Positions 1-8,535 are shown, numbered from the stretch's first letter. The stretch: 13,405 bases of DNA from UBA6624 sp964517115 [NCBI: uncultured bacterium] (GCA_964517115.1 CAZFBE010000004.1:27005-40409), one strand, 5' to 3'. The notes: generated by a model from the sequence alone, not told the origin. Program-made: numbers and translations.

Positions 1-53
1 CCTATTAATATTGAGCTGTATATTTTGTTTCTTCCAGTTCTTTTTGTCTTCAT
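1..53 (-). CDS. Possible 5' end of an unidentified gene, cut by the window edge
   Basis: An ATG at 53-51 on the minus strand opens a frame that stays open to the window edge, about 17 codons. It starts 10 nt after the stop of the penicillin-binding protein, the spacing expected of the next gene in an operon. The visible peptide begins MKTKRTGRNKIYSSILI: a basic start followed by a hydrophobic stretch, which could begin a signal peptide or membrane anchor. There is no convincing ribosome binding site, and so short an open frame may be chance. I do not recognise it. Confidence 0.3.
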   Translation of the reverse strand, partial: MKTKRTGRNKIYSSILI

Positions 54-63
54 TAAGGATAGT

Positions 64-2112
64 TTAATTAGTAAAAAGGCTTTTTGGTTCAAATTCAAAA
101 TTATTTGGGGCTTCAAAACTGTTCCAGGAAAGGTTTTGAGCAGATAGCCTCATAAACATATTGAAAGCTAGGGAAGGGTAACCTCCTCCACTCAGATTGC
201 CTTCTCCATTTTTTGTGCCTATCCAGATTCCTGTACATAATTCAGGAATGCAGCCAATAAACCATCCATCTCTGTTGTTTTGGCTAGTTCCGCTTTTGCC
301 AAATATCGAATATTTCTTGACTCCAATAGATTCATTCGATTTAAAAATCCACTCTTGCAGGCACTCTCCAGCTATAGCAGGTATTTCGTTTTCTAGGCCC
401 TCGCAGGCGATTGAATTTTTTGCTGTACTAATTTCAGACTCAAGAGCTTTTCCTAAGACGTAAATTAATTTTTTTGTTGTGTTTGCCTCGAATATTTTTT
501 TTGAATTTATATTATTTTTGAATAATATTTCGCCCGTTTCGGAACTCGTTGAATCAAGCCATCGTAAAGATTTTTTATTGCCATAGGATGAAAAAGTTGC
601 AAATAAACTTGTTAGCTCTATCAAACTTGTCTCTGTTGTTCCAAGTGCGCTGGAAAGGTAGTTTCCCCAAGGGTTTTTGAAATTCATTTTATTCCAGTAT
701 TCAGACATCTCTTCATTCCCGATTTTATCGAGCAAGTGTACAAAAGGAATGTTTGATGAATTTGCAAAGATGTTTACCCAATTTGATATCTTTAGATATT
801 TTTCATCGTGATTTTCTGGTGAATAAATGCTTGAATCTTCACTATTCCAGAAAAGGGCTTCTTTGTCTGAAACTTTTTCATTTATATCTATTTGATTTTC
901 GATCCCAACAGCAAATATAAAAGGTTTTATTGATGATCCAGGACTTCTGTAAGATTCTGAAAAATCATACCAATCACCTCTTGATGCCAGGTTCCCCTCT
1001 TCAAGACAGTCAGTTTCATCACTGCTTTTTGAGTAATTGCTGATTTCATGCTGAGATGTCACAAAAGACCTCACAGATCCAGTTTTTGGGTCAATTGAGA
1101 TAAGGGCAATTCCTTCAAAGTCTCCAAAATCTTCTTTATTTTCATTTTTCATTATTCTTTTTGTGAAAAAACAAATAGTCGCATAGGCGTTATTTTGAAG
1201 GTCTTTATCAAGGGTTGTATTAACTATTGGGGATTCTTCAGTGTCTGTTTTTGAATTTTTTTTCAGTGAGTTTATAAATCCCGTTGCATAAAAAGTTTGT
1301 TCAAGGGGTTTTAAGTTTAGTGGTTCTGATAGTTCAAATTCATATTCTTTTTTTGATATGAAACTTAAATCAAGCATCCTTTTTAAAACAACTTCTTTTC
1401 TTTTATTTGCATTCTCCATATAGGTTAAGGGGTCATACTTTATTGGAGATTGTGCTAGGCCAACAAGTAATGCGATTTGAGCTGTTTTTAGCTCCCAGGG
1501 TTTTTTTGAAAAAAGTGATTCAGATGCATTTATTATTCCTGGATTAGAAGGGGAAAAGTTTATCCAAGTGTACCAATTTTCTAGAATTTCTTCTTTTGTT
1601 AATGTTTTTTCTATAAGGATCGATGCAATAACCTCTCTCAGTTTTCTTGTGTAAGTTTTTTCTTTTCCAACAACATCTTTAAAGGCTATTCTTGCAAGTT
1701 GTTGAGTTATTGTTGATCCACCTTCTACAATTTTTTTATTTTTACGATTGTTTAAAAAAGCTCTTATTATTGCTGATGCATCAACTCCTCCATGGCTAAA
1801 AAACCTTTTGTCTTCAGCTGCAAGAGTTGCTAGGATAAGTGTTTTTTTACTGGTTTCAATTTGTTCATCTAGCTCATACAGGCCTGTTTTTGAGTTTTCG
1901 AATTTGAATTTCTTAAAGCCATCCTGATAATAAATTTCATTTCCATACCTGTCTAGATAAATTGGAGAGGAAGGTATTTGTGAAAGCCTTTCTTTGACAT
2001 CACCCATTTCTTTTCTCACTGAAAGTGACACATATGCAATGAAAATTAAAGAAATTGAAACAAGAGTTCTTAAAAAAGCCCTAATTATTTTTAATAACAT
2101 CCTTATTCTCAT
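64..2112 (-). CDS. Class A penicillin-binding protein (bifunctional transglycosylase/transpeptidase)
   Basis: Builds peptidoglycan at the outer face of the inner membrane: the N-terminal GT51 domain polymerises lipid II and the C-terminal domain cross-links peptides. One membrane anchor lies at about residues 6-31. GT51 motifs are the catalytic Glu100 in AAEDKRFFSH, GGSTITQQLAR at 131-141 and RKLRE at 156-160. Transpeptidase motifs are SSIK at 393-396 (nucleophile Ser393), SSN at 452-454 and KSGTS at 606-610. All active-site boxes are present, so the 682-residue protein should be active. The usual YLNxIxxG segment of GT51 is replaced near 179-190 by WYTWINFS-like sequence, making this a divergent member. 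I cannot separate PBP1A-, 1B- and 1C-like assignments with confidence. The start at 2112 is preceded only by a weak GAAAG; an ATG four codons later is possible. It is divergent from tyrS across about 50 bp. Confidence 0.93.
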   Translation of the reverse strand: MRIRMLLKIIRAFLRTLVSISLIFIAYVSLSVRKEMGDVKERLSQIPSSPIYLDRYGNEIYYQDGFKKFKFENSKTGLYELDEQIETSKKTLILATLAAEDKRFFSHGGVDASAIIRAFLNNRKNKKIVEGGSTITQQLARIAFKDVVGKEKTYTRKLREVIASILIEKTLTKEEILENWYTWINFSPSNPGIINASESLFSKKPWELKTAQIALLVGLAQSPIKYDPLTYMENANKRKEVVLKRMLDLSFISKKEYEFELSEPLNLKPLEQTFYATGFINSLKKNSKTDTEESPIVNTTLDKDLQNNAYATICFFTKRIMKNENKEDFGDFEGIALISIDPKTGSVRSFVTSQHEISNYSKSSDETDCLEEGNLASRGDWYDFSESYRSPGSSIKPFIFAVGIENQIDINEKVSDKEALFWNSEDSSIYSPENHDEKYLKISNWVNIFANSSNIPFVHLLDKIGNEEMSEYWNKMNFKNPWGNYLSSALGTTETSLIELTSLFATFSSYGNKKSLRWLDSTSSETGEILFKNNINSKKIFEANTTKKLIYVLGKALESEISTAKNSIACEGLENEIPAIAGECLQEWIFKSNESIGVKKYSIFGKSGTSQNNRDGWFIGCIPELCTGIWIGTKNGEGNLSGGGYPSLAFNMFMRLSAQNLSWNSFEAPNNFEFEPKSLFTN

Positions 2113-2144
2113 AATTCTTTCAATAGATTTTATTTATTACTTTC

Positions 2145-2150
2145 TATAAT
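2145..2150 (+). promoter_or_regulatory. Candidate -10 box (TATAAT) for the tyrS-icd-sucCD operon
   Basis: A perfect TATAAT lies in the 50-bp divergent spacer, 12 bp before the tyrS ATG. No good -35 box is seen at 16-18 bp upstream. A start of transcription about 7 bp downstream would fall near 2157, leaving a leader of only a few nucleotides. In AT-rich DNA a chance match is possible. No comparably clear promoter is seen for the opposite gene. Confidence 0.4.
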
Positions 2151-2162
2151 TTAGTTTTGAAT

Positions 2163-3335
2163 ATGAAAGAAAACGAAATAATCGAATTTTTATTAAGGGG
2201 AACTGAAACTATTGTTAGCAAGAAAGAGTTAACAGATAGGTTATCCAAGAAAAAACAATTAAAAGTGAAGCTCGGAGTTGACCCTACATCTCCAGAGCTT
2301 CACTTGGGTCATATGGTTATTTTGAAAATTTTAAGAAGATTCCAGGATCTTGGTCATAAAGTTCAGATAGTAATTGGAAGTTTTACGGCTCTGGTGGGTG
2401 ACCCAAGTGGCAAAAAGACAACAAGGCCTGTTTTGACTTTTGAGCAAATTAAAAAAAATACAAAAAGATACAAAGAGCAAGCCCTCCTGGTCCTTGATCC
2501 AAAAAGTACAGATTTTTTGAACAACAATGACTGGCTTGGAAAACTGTCAGCTGTTGAAATATTGAAGATATGCCAGTCTAGAAGCCTAAACAGAATTATC
2601 GAAAGGGATGATTTCAGGGGAAGGCTTGAAAGGGGTGAGAGCATAAGGGTTCATGAAATTCTTTACCCAATTTTTCAAGCCCATGATTCTGTGGTTATGT
2701 ATCCTGATGTTGAGATGGGTGGAACGGATCAGATTCCAAACTTCATGACAACAAGGCAGGCCATGAAGGAAAACAATCAAGATCCTGAAATAGTTCTCAC
2801 AGTGCCTCTTCTGGTCGGTCTTGATGGCAAGAAGAAGATGAGCAAGTCCTATCAGAATGACATATCCCTTGAAGAGGATTCGAAAAACATGTATGGAAAG
2901 CTGATGAGCCTCCCAGATAAGCCGATGAGGAATTATTTTTATTTGTTGACTGATGTCGACGAGAAAGAGATTTCTGAAATTTTAAAAATGCATCCCATGA
3001 AGGCAAAGAAAATTTTAGCGTTAAATATAACAACCTTTTTAAAAGGGGAAAAATCTGCAAAACTTGCTCAAGAGCATTTTGAAAAAACTGTACAAAAGAA
3101 GATAACCCCAAAACAAAGGGAGTTGTTTAGCTATTCAGGAGATGTTGGATTGTTGGAGGTTGTTTATGCTACGGGAAAATTCAAAAGCAAAGGAGAAGTT
3201 AAAAGGTTGATTGTTGGTGGAGGGGTTAAGCTTAACGAGGATAGAATCAGTGATTGGCAGTTTCTTATTAAGCCAAAATTCAAAGGAACAATAAAGGCAG
3301 GAAAAAGGTTCTGGTTCGACTTGGAGGTATTGTGA
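2163..3335 (+). CDS. tyrS: Tyrosyl-tRNA synthetase
   Basis: Class I aminoacyl-tRNA synthetase that charges tRNA-Tyr with tyrosine in the cytoplasm. From the ATG at 2163 it is 390 residues, close to the bacterial norm. The HIGH-type signature is HLGH at 47-50, the substrate segment GGTDQ is at 186-190, and the KMSKS loop is intact at 225-229. A C-terminal S4 RNA-binding domain covers about 330-388. The HLGH form with a long insert before KMSKS fits the TyrZ-like branch of bacterial TyrRS. A TTG two codons earlier (2157) is the only other plausible start, since an in-frame stop lies at 2124-2126. There is no clear Shine-Dalgarno, and a TATAAT sits just upstream, so the mRNA may be nearly leaderless. 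It is first in an operon and overlaps icd by 4 nt. Confidence 0.95.
   Translation: MKENEIIEFLLRGTETIVSKKELTDRLSKKKQLKVKLGVDPTSPELHLGHMVILKILRRFQDLGHKVQIVIGSFTALVGDPSGKKTTRPVLTFEQIKKNTKRYKEQALLVLDPKSTDFLNNNDWLGKLSAVEILKICQSRSLNRIIERDDFRGRLERGESIRVHEILYPIFQAHDSVVMYPDVEMGGTDQIPNFMTTRQAMKENNQDPEIVLTVPLLVGLDGKKKMSKSYQNDISLEEDSKNMYGKLMSLPDKPMRNYFYLLTDVDEKEISEILKMHPMKAKKILALNITTFLKGEKSAKLAQEHFEKTVQKKITPKQRELFSYSGDVGLLEVVYATGKFKSKGEVKRLIVGGGVKLNEDRISDWQFLIKPKFKGTIKAGKRFWFDLEVL
3323..3327 (+). promoter_or_regulatory. Ribosome binding site GGAGG that favours the GTG start of icd
   Basis: GGAGG, inside the last codons of tyrS, ends 4 nt before the GTG at 3332 and 19 nt before the next in-frame ATG at 3347. 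The spacing favours GTG as the start. That start overlaps the tyrS TGA as GTGA, consistent with translational coupling. Confidence 0.65.
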
Positions 3336-4540
3336 CAAAAATTAAAATGGAAAATGGAAGCTTGAATGTTCCAGACAACCCAACGATTCCTTTTATTGAA
3401 GGGGATGGAATAGGCCCAGATATTTGGAATGCCAGTGTTAGGGTTTTTGATGCAGCTGTAGAGAAGGCTTATTCTGGCAGTAGGAAAATTGAATGGCTTG
3501 AAGTTCTTGCTGGAGAAAAAGCGTTTAAAGAAACCGGTGAGTGGCTTCCTGATAAAACTATTGAAATATTTCAAGATTACCTTATAGGGATAAAGGGACC
3601 TTTGACAACTCCTGTTGGCGGAGGCATGAGGAGTCTCAATGTCGCCTTAAGGCAGATTTTAGACCTTTATGTTTGCTTGAGGCCTGTAAGGTGGTTTAAA
3701 GGTGTTCCAAGTCCCGTTAAAGATCCACATAAAATAAATATGGTTATTTTTAGAGAAAACACTGAGGACATCTATGCAGGAATCGAATATTCTTTCGATT
3801 CGGAAGATACAAAAAAATTCTTAGACTGGATGTCTTCTGAGTTTCCAGAAAAATACAAGAAGATAAGATTTCCTAACTCTTGTGGAATAGGTATTAAGCC
3901 CGTTTCTAAGGAAGGAACATCAAGATTGGTTTCTTCCGCTTTTGATTACATGTTTAAAAACAAAAGAAAAAATTTAACTCTTGTACACAAAGGCAACATA
4001 ATGAAGTTTACAGAAGGTGCTTTTAGGGATTGGGGTTATGAGGTTGCGGACAGCCTGGGGGCTCAAGTTTTAGAAGAAGGGCCTTGGAGAATTTTTCCTT
4101 CAGGCGAGATTGTAAAAGATGTTATTGCAGATGCATTTTTGCAACAGATACTTACTAGGCCAGATGAATATGATGTTATTGCAACGCTTAACTTGAATGG
4201 AGATTACATTTCAGATGCGTTAGCTGCACAGGTTGGTGGTATCGGTATTGCTCCTGGCGGTAATTTAAATTATCTTTCTGGACATGCGATTTTTGAGGCA
4301 ACTCATGGAACAGCTCCTAAGTATGCAGGACAAGACAAAGTAAATCCGGGCTCGGTTATCTTGTCTGGAGAATTAATGCTGAGGCATCTTGGATGGAATG
4401 AAGCAGCTGATCTTATAGTCAAAGGAATAGAGGGTTCAATTGTTGACAAACAGGTAACTTATGATTTTGCTAGACTTATAGGCAATATTGATCCGATAAG
4501 TTGCTCAGGATTTGGGGATTCTATTATTGAAAGAATGTAA
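3332..4540 (+). CDS. icd: NADP-dependent isocitrate dehydrogenase
   Basis: Oxidatively decarboxylates isocitrate to 2-oxoglutarate in the TCA cycle. The 402-residue protein aligns by eye along its length with E. coli Icd. Isocitrate-binding residues are present: Ser101, Asn103, Arg107, Arg117 and Arg141, with Tyr148 and Lys220. Metal-binding aspartates are Asp291 and Asp295 in [14 protein letters not shown]. The residues that set NADP preference in E. coli (Lys344, Tyr345, Val351, Tyr391, Arg395) all have counterparts at a constant offset of 14: Lys330, Tyr331, Val337, Tyr377, Arg381. NADP use is therefore likely. Ser101 matches the site that AceK phosphorylates in E. coli; whether aceK exists here is unknown. 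The GTG start is chosen for its GGAGG; an ATG at 3347 is the alternative. The gene is coupled to tyrS (GTGA) and sucC (TAATG). Confidence 0.96.
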   Translation: MTKIKMENGSLNVPDNPTIPFIEGDGIGPDIWNASVRVFDAAVEKAYSGSRKIEWLEVLAGEKAFKETGEWLPDKTIEIFQDYLIGIKGPLTTPVGGGMRSLNVALRQILDLYVCLRPVRWFKGVPSPVKDPHKINMVIFRENTEDIYAGIEYSFDSEDTKKFLDWMSSEFPEKYKKIRFPNSCGIGIKPVSKEGTSRLVSSAFDYMFKNKRKNLTLVHKGNIMKFTEGAFRDWGYEVADSLGAQVLEEGPWRIFPSGEIVKDVIADAFLQQILTRPDEYDVIATLNLNGDYISDALAAQVGGIGIAPGGNLNYLSGHAIFEATHGTAPKYAGQDKVNPGSVILSGELMLRHLGWNEAADLIVKGIEGSIVDKQVTYDFARLIGNIDPISCSGFGDSIIERM

Positions 4541-5673
4541 TGGATTTTAAAGAATATCAGGGAAAGCAGGTTTTAGCAGAAAGGTTTGAAAATGTTGCAT
4601 TGGGTTTGGTTACCTCAGATCCAAATGCTGTTGTTTCTTATGGTTGCGAAATCGGTTTTCCTATAGTTATTAAGGCACAGGTCCTTATAGGCGGAAGGGG
4701 AAAGGCTGGAGGTGTCAAGCTTGCATTTAACAAGGATGAAGCTCTTCAAATATCTAAAAACATACTGGGCATGGACATCAAGGGTCACAAGGTTGAAGAA
4801 TTGCTAGTTTCAAAGGCTGTGGATATAAAGGATGAGTGGTACATGAGTATCACTTTTGACAGATCCAACAGAGCAATGACCCTTATTTTTTCTATTGAAG
4901 GCGGTGTTGACATAGAGCAGGTAGCTCATGAGTCTCCAGAAAAAGTTATCAAAATGCCAATTAACCCCTTAAAGGATATAGAAATTTTAAAACTTGAGAA
5001 AGAATTATTGGGTTCTGGTTTGAAAAGCAAGTATGTTGATGAGGTTGTAAAGATTATTGATTCTTCTTATCGCCTTGTTGTAGATAAAGATTTAACGCTC
5101 CTTGAAGTAAACCCTCTTGTCCTTACCGAGGAGGATGAAATTATTATTTTAGATTGCAAAATGACAGTTGATGATACTGCTGAATTTAGACAATCTAATT
5201 TATTTAATTTAGATCCAAAAAAAGAAGAAAGTAGAGAGCAGTTGGCAAAAAGCCAAGGTTTCTCCTATGTTCATCTAGATGGAGATATTGGCATTGTTGG
5301 AAATGGTGCAGGGTTGGTTATGGCAACCATGGATGCTGTCAAGAATGCTGGAGGGGATCCTGCTAACTTTTTAGATATAGGTGGAGGAGCCAAGGCCGAA
5401 GTTGTCAGAAATGCATTGAAGCTTGTGGAGGGTAATCCCAAAGTTAAATCTATATTTATTAATGTTTTTGGGGGAATAACTAGAGGCGACGAGGTTGCAA
5501 GAGGGATAGCCGATGTTGTTAACGAGGCACCGCCAAGAGTTCCTATAGTCATAAGGCTAACTGGAACAAGGTCTGAAGAGGGCTTAGAAATTTTAAAGAA
5601 CGAGACAGACCTGAGTGTTACGGATGTTATGGATGAAGCCGCGGAGAGCGCTGTTAGGTTAGGTGGTCAATAA
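4540..5673 (+). CDS. sucC: Succinyl-CoA synthetase (ADP-forming) beta subunit
   Basis: With SucD it converts succinyl-CoA, ADP and phosphate to succinate, CoA and ATP, reversibly. The protein is 377 residues, slightly short of the usual 385-400. The N-terminal ATP-grasp domain opens with the family-typical [10 protein letters not shown] and carries GGRGKAGGV at 51-59. IEGGVDIEQVA is at 119-129 and the metal-binding EVNPL at 189-193. The C-terminal CoA-ligase domain, about 245-370, includes NGAGLVMATMD and NVFGGITRGDEVA. ADP preference is assumed from the bacterial family and not read from a residue. The ATG shares its A with the icd stop (TAATG), so reinitiation after icd is likely; no strong ribosome binding site is visible. 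Confidence 0.95.
   Translation: MDFKEYQGKQVLAERFENVALGLVTSDPNAVVSYGCEIGFPIVIKAQVLIGGRGKAGGVKLAFNKDEALQISKNILGMDIKGHKVEELLVSKAVDIKDEWYMSITFDRSNRAMTLIFSIEGGVDIEQVAHESPEKVIKMPINPLKDIEILKLEKELLGSGLKSKYVDEVVKIIDSSYRLVVDKDLTLLEVNPLVLTEEDEIIILDCKMTVDDTAEFRQSNLFNLDPKKEESREQLAKSQGFSYVHLDGDIGIVGNGAGLVMATMDAVKNAGGDPANFLDIGGGAKAEVVRNALKLVEGNPKVKSIFINVFGGITRGDEVARGIADVVNEAPPRVPIVIRLTGTRSEEGLEILKNETDLSVTDVMDEAAESAVRLGGQ
5661..5666 (+). promoter_or_regulatory. Ribosome binding site AGGTGG that sets the sucD start at 5675
   Basis: AGGTGG near the end of sucC lies 8 nt before the ATG at 5675. The alternative GTG at 5663 overlaps this site itself. Starting at 5675 also gives the normal SucD N-terminus (MS-I-x-L-x-x-NTKVI). 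Confidence 0.65.
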
Positions 5674-5674
5674 G

Positions 5675-6550
5675 ATGAGCATTTGGTTAAAAAGAAATAC
5701 AAAAGTAATAGTCCAGGGCATGACAGGAAGAGAAGGTACCTTTCATACAAAAAACATGATAAGTTATGGAACAAAGGTTGTTGCTGGAGTTACCCCTGGA
5801 AAGGAAAACACAACTCATTTAGATCTGCCCGTTTTTGGCAATTGTTCTGATGCTGTTCAAGAGACAGGATCAAAGTCTTCTGTAATTTTTGTTCCGGCAA
5901 GATTTTGTTTAGCAGCAGTAAAGGATGCTGTTGATGCAGGGGTAAAATTTTTGGTTGTTATTAGTGAGGGAATACCTCTCCACGATGAGATTAAAATTGG
6001 AGCATTAGTTAGAAAAAATAATGTAACCATGGTTGGCCCAAACTGTCCAGGTATCTTTTCTGTTGGAGAAGCTTCTATGGGAATCATGCCTGAAAGCATA
6101 TTTAAAAAAGGGAATATAGGGCTTGTTTCACGTTCAGGAACTTTAACTTATGAGTTAGTTGACTTGATAAGCAGGGCTGGGTTAGGAATTTCTACTGCTG
6201 TTGGAATAGGTGGGGATAGGGTTATAGGAGCAAGGTTCATAGAAACCTTAAAGGCCTTTGACGAGGATGAAGAAACTTCCGCTATTGCAATGGTTGGAGA
6301 AATAGGAGGATCTGATGAAGAGGAGGCTGCTGAAATAATCCCTTCTCTTAAAAGGCTTTCTAAAAAGATAGTAGGTTTTATAGGGGGAAGAACAGCCCCT
6401 CCAGGAAAAGCAATGGGTCATGCTGGAGCAATTGTTGAAGGCAATAAAGGGACTCCTCAAAGCAAGGTTGAAGCTTTAGAAAATGCGGGAATATTGGTTC
6501 CTGAAAAATTATCAGAAATTCCTGGTATCTTAAAAGGTTTTATTGATTAA
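5675..6550 (+). CDS. sucD: Succinyl-CoA synthetase alpha subunit
   Basis: CoA-binding and phosphohistidine subunit of succinyl-CoA synthetase, partner of SucC encoded just upstream. The 291-residue length is normal. The N-terminal Rossmann-type CoA-binding domain carries VIVQGMTGREGTFH at 11-24. GPNCPGI is at 121-127 and the phosphate-binding loop VSRSGTLTYE at 151-160. The active-site histidine is His249 in KAMGHAGAI, matching His246 of E. coli. A small oddity is GGDRVIG at 179-185, where many homologs have GGDP. The upstream GTG at 5663 would add only four residues and is less likely. The stop lies inside the 3' end of the convergent CPBP gene, an 11-bp overlap, so no separate terminator fits between them. 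Confidence 0.96.
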   Translation: MSIWLKRNTKVIVQGMTGREGTFHTKNMISYGTKVVAGVTPGKENTTHLDLPVFGNCSDAVQETGSKSSVIFVPARFCLAAVKDAVDAGVKFLVVISEGIPLHDEIKIGALVRKNNVTMVGPNCPGIFSVGEASMGIMPESIFKKGNIGLVSRSGTLTYELVDLISRAGLGISTAVGIGGDRVIGARFIETLKAFDEDEETSAIAMVGEIGGSDEEEAAEIIPSLKRLSKKIVGFIGGRTAPPGKAMGHAGAIVEGNKGTPQSKVEALENAGILVPEKLSEIPGILKGFID

Positions 6551-7508
6551 CTCTTTTTTTCTTTTTAAAAAAATTCAATATTTCTTTTTCTTTTATTATC
6601 GCAATATAAAGGATGATTGTGGCTGGGAGTGATGCTTCGATGCCAATTCCACCTCCGGTTATCCAGTTGAGCCCCGAGTCACTGTATATTGCTCCAAACT
6701 GACTTCCTATCTCTGTTCCAGATACAGAAACACCCATTATCGGCCCTTGTGTAAAGTTCCATGAGAAATGCCACCACCATGCATACCAGAGATTTCCTGT
6801 TTTCAACACTAGTTTTGCCATTAGCCAACCAGCTAGGAAAACATTTATCCTGAAAAGCCATTGGAGGAGGTCTCCTTCCTGGGTTGCCATTGCTTGAGCC
6901 CAGTGAACATAAGAAAAAAGGAAAGATGTCAGCGTTAAAGGCACCCATAAAGGGCATGTGTATGTCATTGTCCTAAAAATATAACCTCTAAAAACAACTT
7001 CTTCAAAAAGCGCTGCAACAATAAGCATTCCAAGCCAATTTGAAAGGATTAACGGGTCTAGTCTTTCGATCATCATCGCAAATGGGTCAATTGATTTCGT
7101 TATTATTGCAGGGAGAAGGCATGCGATCAGGATTAGAGCTCCATACATGACTCCCTCCCAACCTTCTTTGGCTTTTTCTCGAGAGGCACCAAGGCCCAAT
7201 GTTCCTTTTTTGTCTACGGCTTTGAAAAAATATTCAGATACCATTATTATGATAAGCAAAGCAATTACAGGTCCATAGATTCCAAAATCAACTCCAGATT
7301 GAACTCCTATTGTTTCCAGCAAGCCCAATACCATCATTGCACCAATAGCTGAAACAACGAAGAAGAGCATTATTCTCAGGTTTGTTCTGAGTATTCCTTG
7401 AGAGCATCTCAACATAGTTCCCTTGATATTTTCTTTTCCTTGTGTAAGGTAGTTGAAAATAAGAAAAATAACAAGCGCTACTGGAAAAAGGAGGATGCCT
7501 GAAGGCAT
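6540..7508 (-). CDS. CPBP-family (Abi/CAAX-protease-like) intramembrane metalloprotease
   Basis: A 322-residue multi-pass membrane protein with about 8 hydrophobic segments, for example near 5-22, 45-66, 76-95, 120-138, 157-180, 186-203, 219-236 and 292-305. The CPBP signature is complete: EEVVFR at 169-174 (motif 1), FSYVH at 198-202 (motif 2), and WWWHFSWNF around 244-252 with His247 and Asn251 (motif 3). Glu169/Glu170, His202 and His247 are the expected metal and catalytic residues, as in Rce1-type glutamyl proteases. Family members cleave prenylated proteins or peptides, or protect against bacteriocins; the substrate here is unknown. It starts 4 nt after korB and is probably translated from the kor transcript. 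The KKKKRVNQ end overlaps the sucD end by 11 bp on the opposite strand. Upstream of the active site are about 150 residues with several extra membrane segments. Confidence 0.85.
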   Translation of the reverse strand: MPSGILLFPVALVIFLIFNYLTQGKENIKGTMLRCSQGILRTNLRIMLFFVVSAIGAMMVLGLLETIGVQSGVDFGIYGPVIALLIIIMVSEYFFKAVDKKGTLGLGASREKAKEGWEGVMYGALILIACLLPAIITKSIDPFAMMIERLDPLILSNWLGMLIVAALFEEVVFRGYIFRTMTYTCPLWVPLTLTSFLFSYVHWAQAMATQEGDLLQWLFRINVFLAGWLMAKLVLKTGNLWYAWWWHFSWNFTQGPIMGVSVSGTEIGSQFGAIYSDSGLNWITGGGIGIEASLPATIILYIAIIKEKEILNFFKKKKRVNQ

Positions 7509-7512
7509 ATTG

Positions 7513-8535
7513 CTATTTGTACCTGCTCATTATTTCTTTGAGTTTCGTTTCTGCTGGACGAATCCTTTCTTCTTCAAGATGGGCTAGAGGAGTTTGGCAT
7601 AAATTCAAATCCTCATAAAGGGTTTTCTTTAAATTGTCCAAATACAGAAGTCCAGTTAGATGCTCACCTTTTTGCATTGAATTGTTTATTGCAGCAATAG
7701 CTTCGTTCTTGTTGTGAACATCATAATCATCTTTAGTGGCTGTAAGTCTTATTTTTGAACCATCATGAAGTTCAACATCAGTAGATTCTCCTTGAGGAAT
7801 TTCTATTTCTTCTATTGGTGTGTAGCTTGGAATATAGTCTAGATCTTGAAGTTCAATATCATGCTCTTTTACATAGTTGTAGCTTTTAGTGCTTCCTTCA
7901 TGGTTGTTAAATGTCACACATGGAGAGATAACATCAATCACTGCAGTTCCTTGATAGCTTAAAGCTGCCTGTATTAGTGGTGTAAGTTGTTTTGGTGCTC
8001 CTGAAAAGCTTTTTCCGACAAAACCACATCCAAGCTGTATTGCAAGGCTTGAAAGGTCTATGGGGCTGATTTCGTTTGGGATTCCTCGTTTTGATTTTGA
8101 TCCTTCATCTGCAGTTGCAGAAAATTGGCCTTTTGTAAGGCCATACACACCATTATTTTCAATTATGTAAACCATAGGAGCATTCCTTCTTACGCAATGT
8201 ACAAATTGGCCTATTCCTATGCTTGCAGTGTCCCCGTCTCCAGAAACACCTAGTATTGTCAATTTCCTGTTTGCTAATGCTGCACCAGTAGAAACGGAAG
8301 GCATTCTTCCATGTACGGAATTAAAACCATGAGATTGAGAAAGGAAATAAGCAGGTGTTTTTGAACTGCATCCTATCCCAGACATTTTTGCGACCATGTT
8401 TGGTTTTATCCCATTGTTAAAACAAGCTTTTATTATCTTGTCAGTAATAGAATCGTGCCCACATCCTGCACAAAGAGTTGACTTGGCACCTTTGTATTCT
8501 TGTATAGGTATTCCTAGTATATTTTCTTTACTCAT
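7513..8535 (-). CDS. korB: 2-oxoacid (probably 2-oxoglutarate):ferredoxin oxidoreductase, beta subunit
   Basis: Thiamine-diphosphate and [4Fe-4S] subunit of an enzyme that oxidises a 2-oxoacid with CoA to acyl-CoA, CO2 and reduced ferredoxin. Cysteines placed like the cluster ligands are Cys22 and Cys25 (CAGCGH), Cys56 (GIGCSS) and Cys206 (ISPCVTFN). The ThDP/Mg motif is GDGDTASIG at 99-107 followed by ENNGVYGLTKGQ at 126-137. The 340-residue length is normal for this subfamily. The 2-oxoglutarate substrate is inferred from the KorA motif and from the adjacent icd-sucCD genes; another 2-oxoacid is possible. The gene overlaps korA by 4 nt (ATGA) and is followed after 4 nt by the CPBP gene. No separate delta (ferredoxin-like) subunit is encoded here, as expected of the two-subunit type. 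Confidence 0.92.
   Translation of the reverse strand: MSKENILGIPIQEYKGAKSTLCAGCGHDSITDKIIKACFNNGIKPNMVAKMSGIGCSSKTPAYFLSQSHGFNSVHGRMPSVSTGAALANRKLTILGVSGDGDTASIGIGQFVHCVRRNAPMVYIIENNGVYGLTKGQFSATADEGSKSKRGIPNEISPIDLSSLAIQLGCGFVGKSFSGAPKQLTPLIQAALSYQGTAVIDVISPCVTFNNHEGSTKSYNYVKEHDIELQDLDYIPSYTPIEEIEIPQGESTDVELHDGSKIRLTATKDDYDVHNKNEAIAAINNSMQKGEHLTGLLYLDNLKKTLYEDLNLCQTPLAHLEEERIRPAETKLKEIMSRYK

Noticed and set aside
3164-3574. 136-codon minus-strand open frame opposite the tyrS/icd junction
   Set aside because: It sits entirely opposite two strongly conserved genes and shows no recognisable domain; a shadow of plus-strand codon use.
5271-5552. 93-codon minus-strand open frame opposite sucC
   Set aside because: Antisense to the conserved CoA-ligase domain, with repetitive Pro/Ser/Thr-rich sequence typical of shadow frames.
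5663-5674. GTG at 5663 as sucD start
   Set aside because: It overlaps the AGGTGG ribosome binding site and would add residues not seen at the start of normal SucD.
6551-6600. T-rich and A-rich run after sucD as a rho-independent terminator
   Set aside because: No GC-rich stem precedes it, and the run encodes the lysine-rich C-terminus of the CPBP protein on the other strand.
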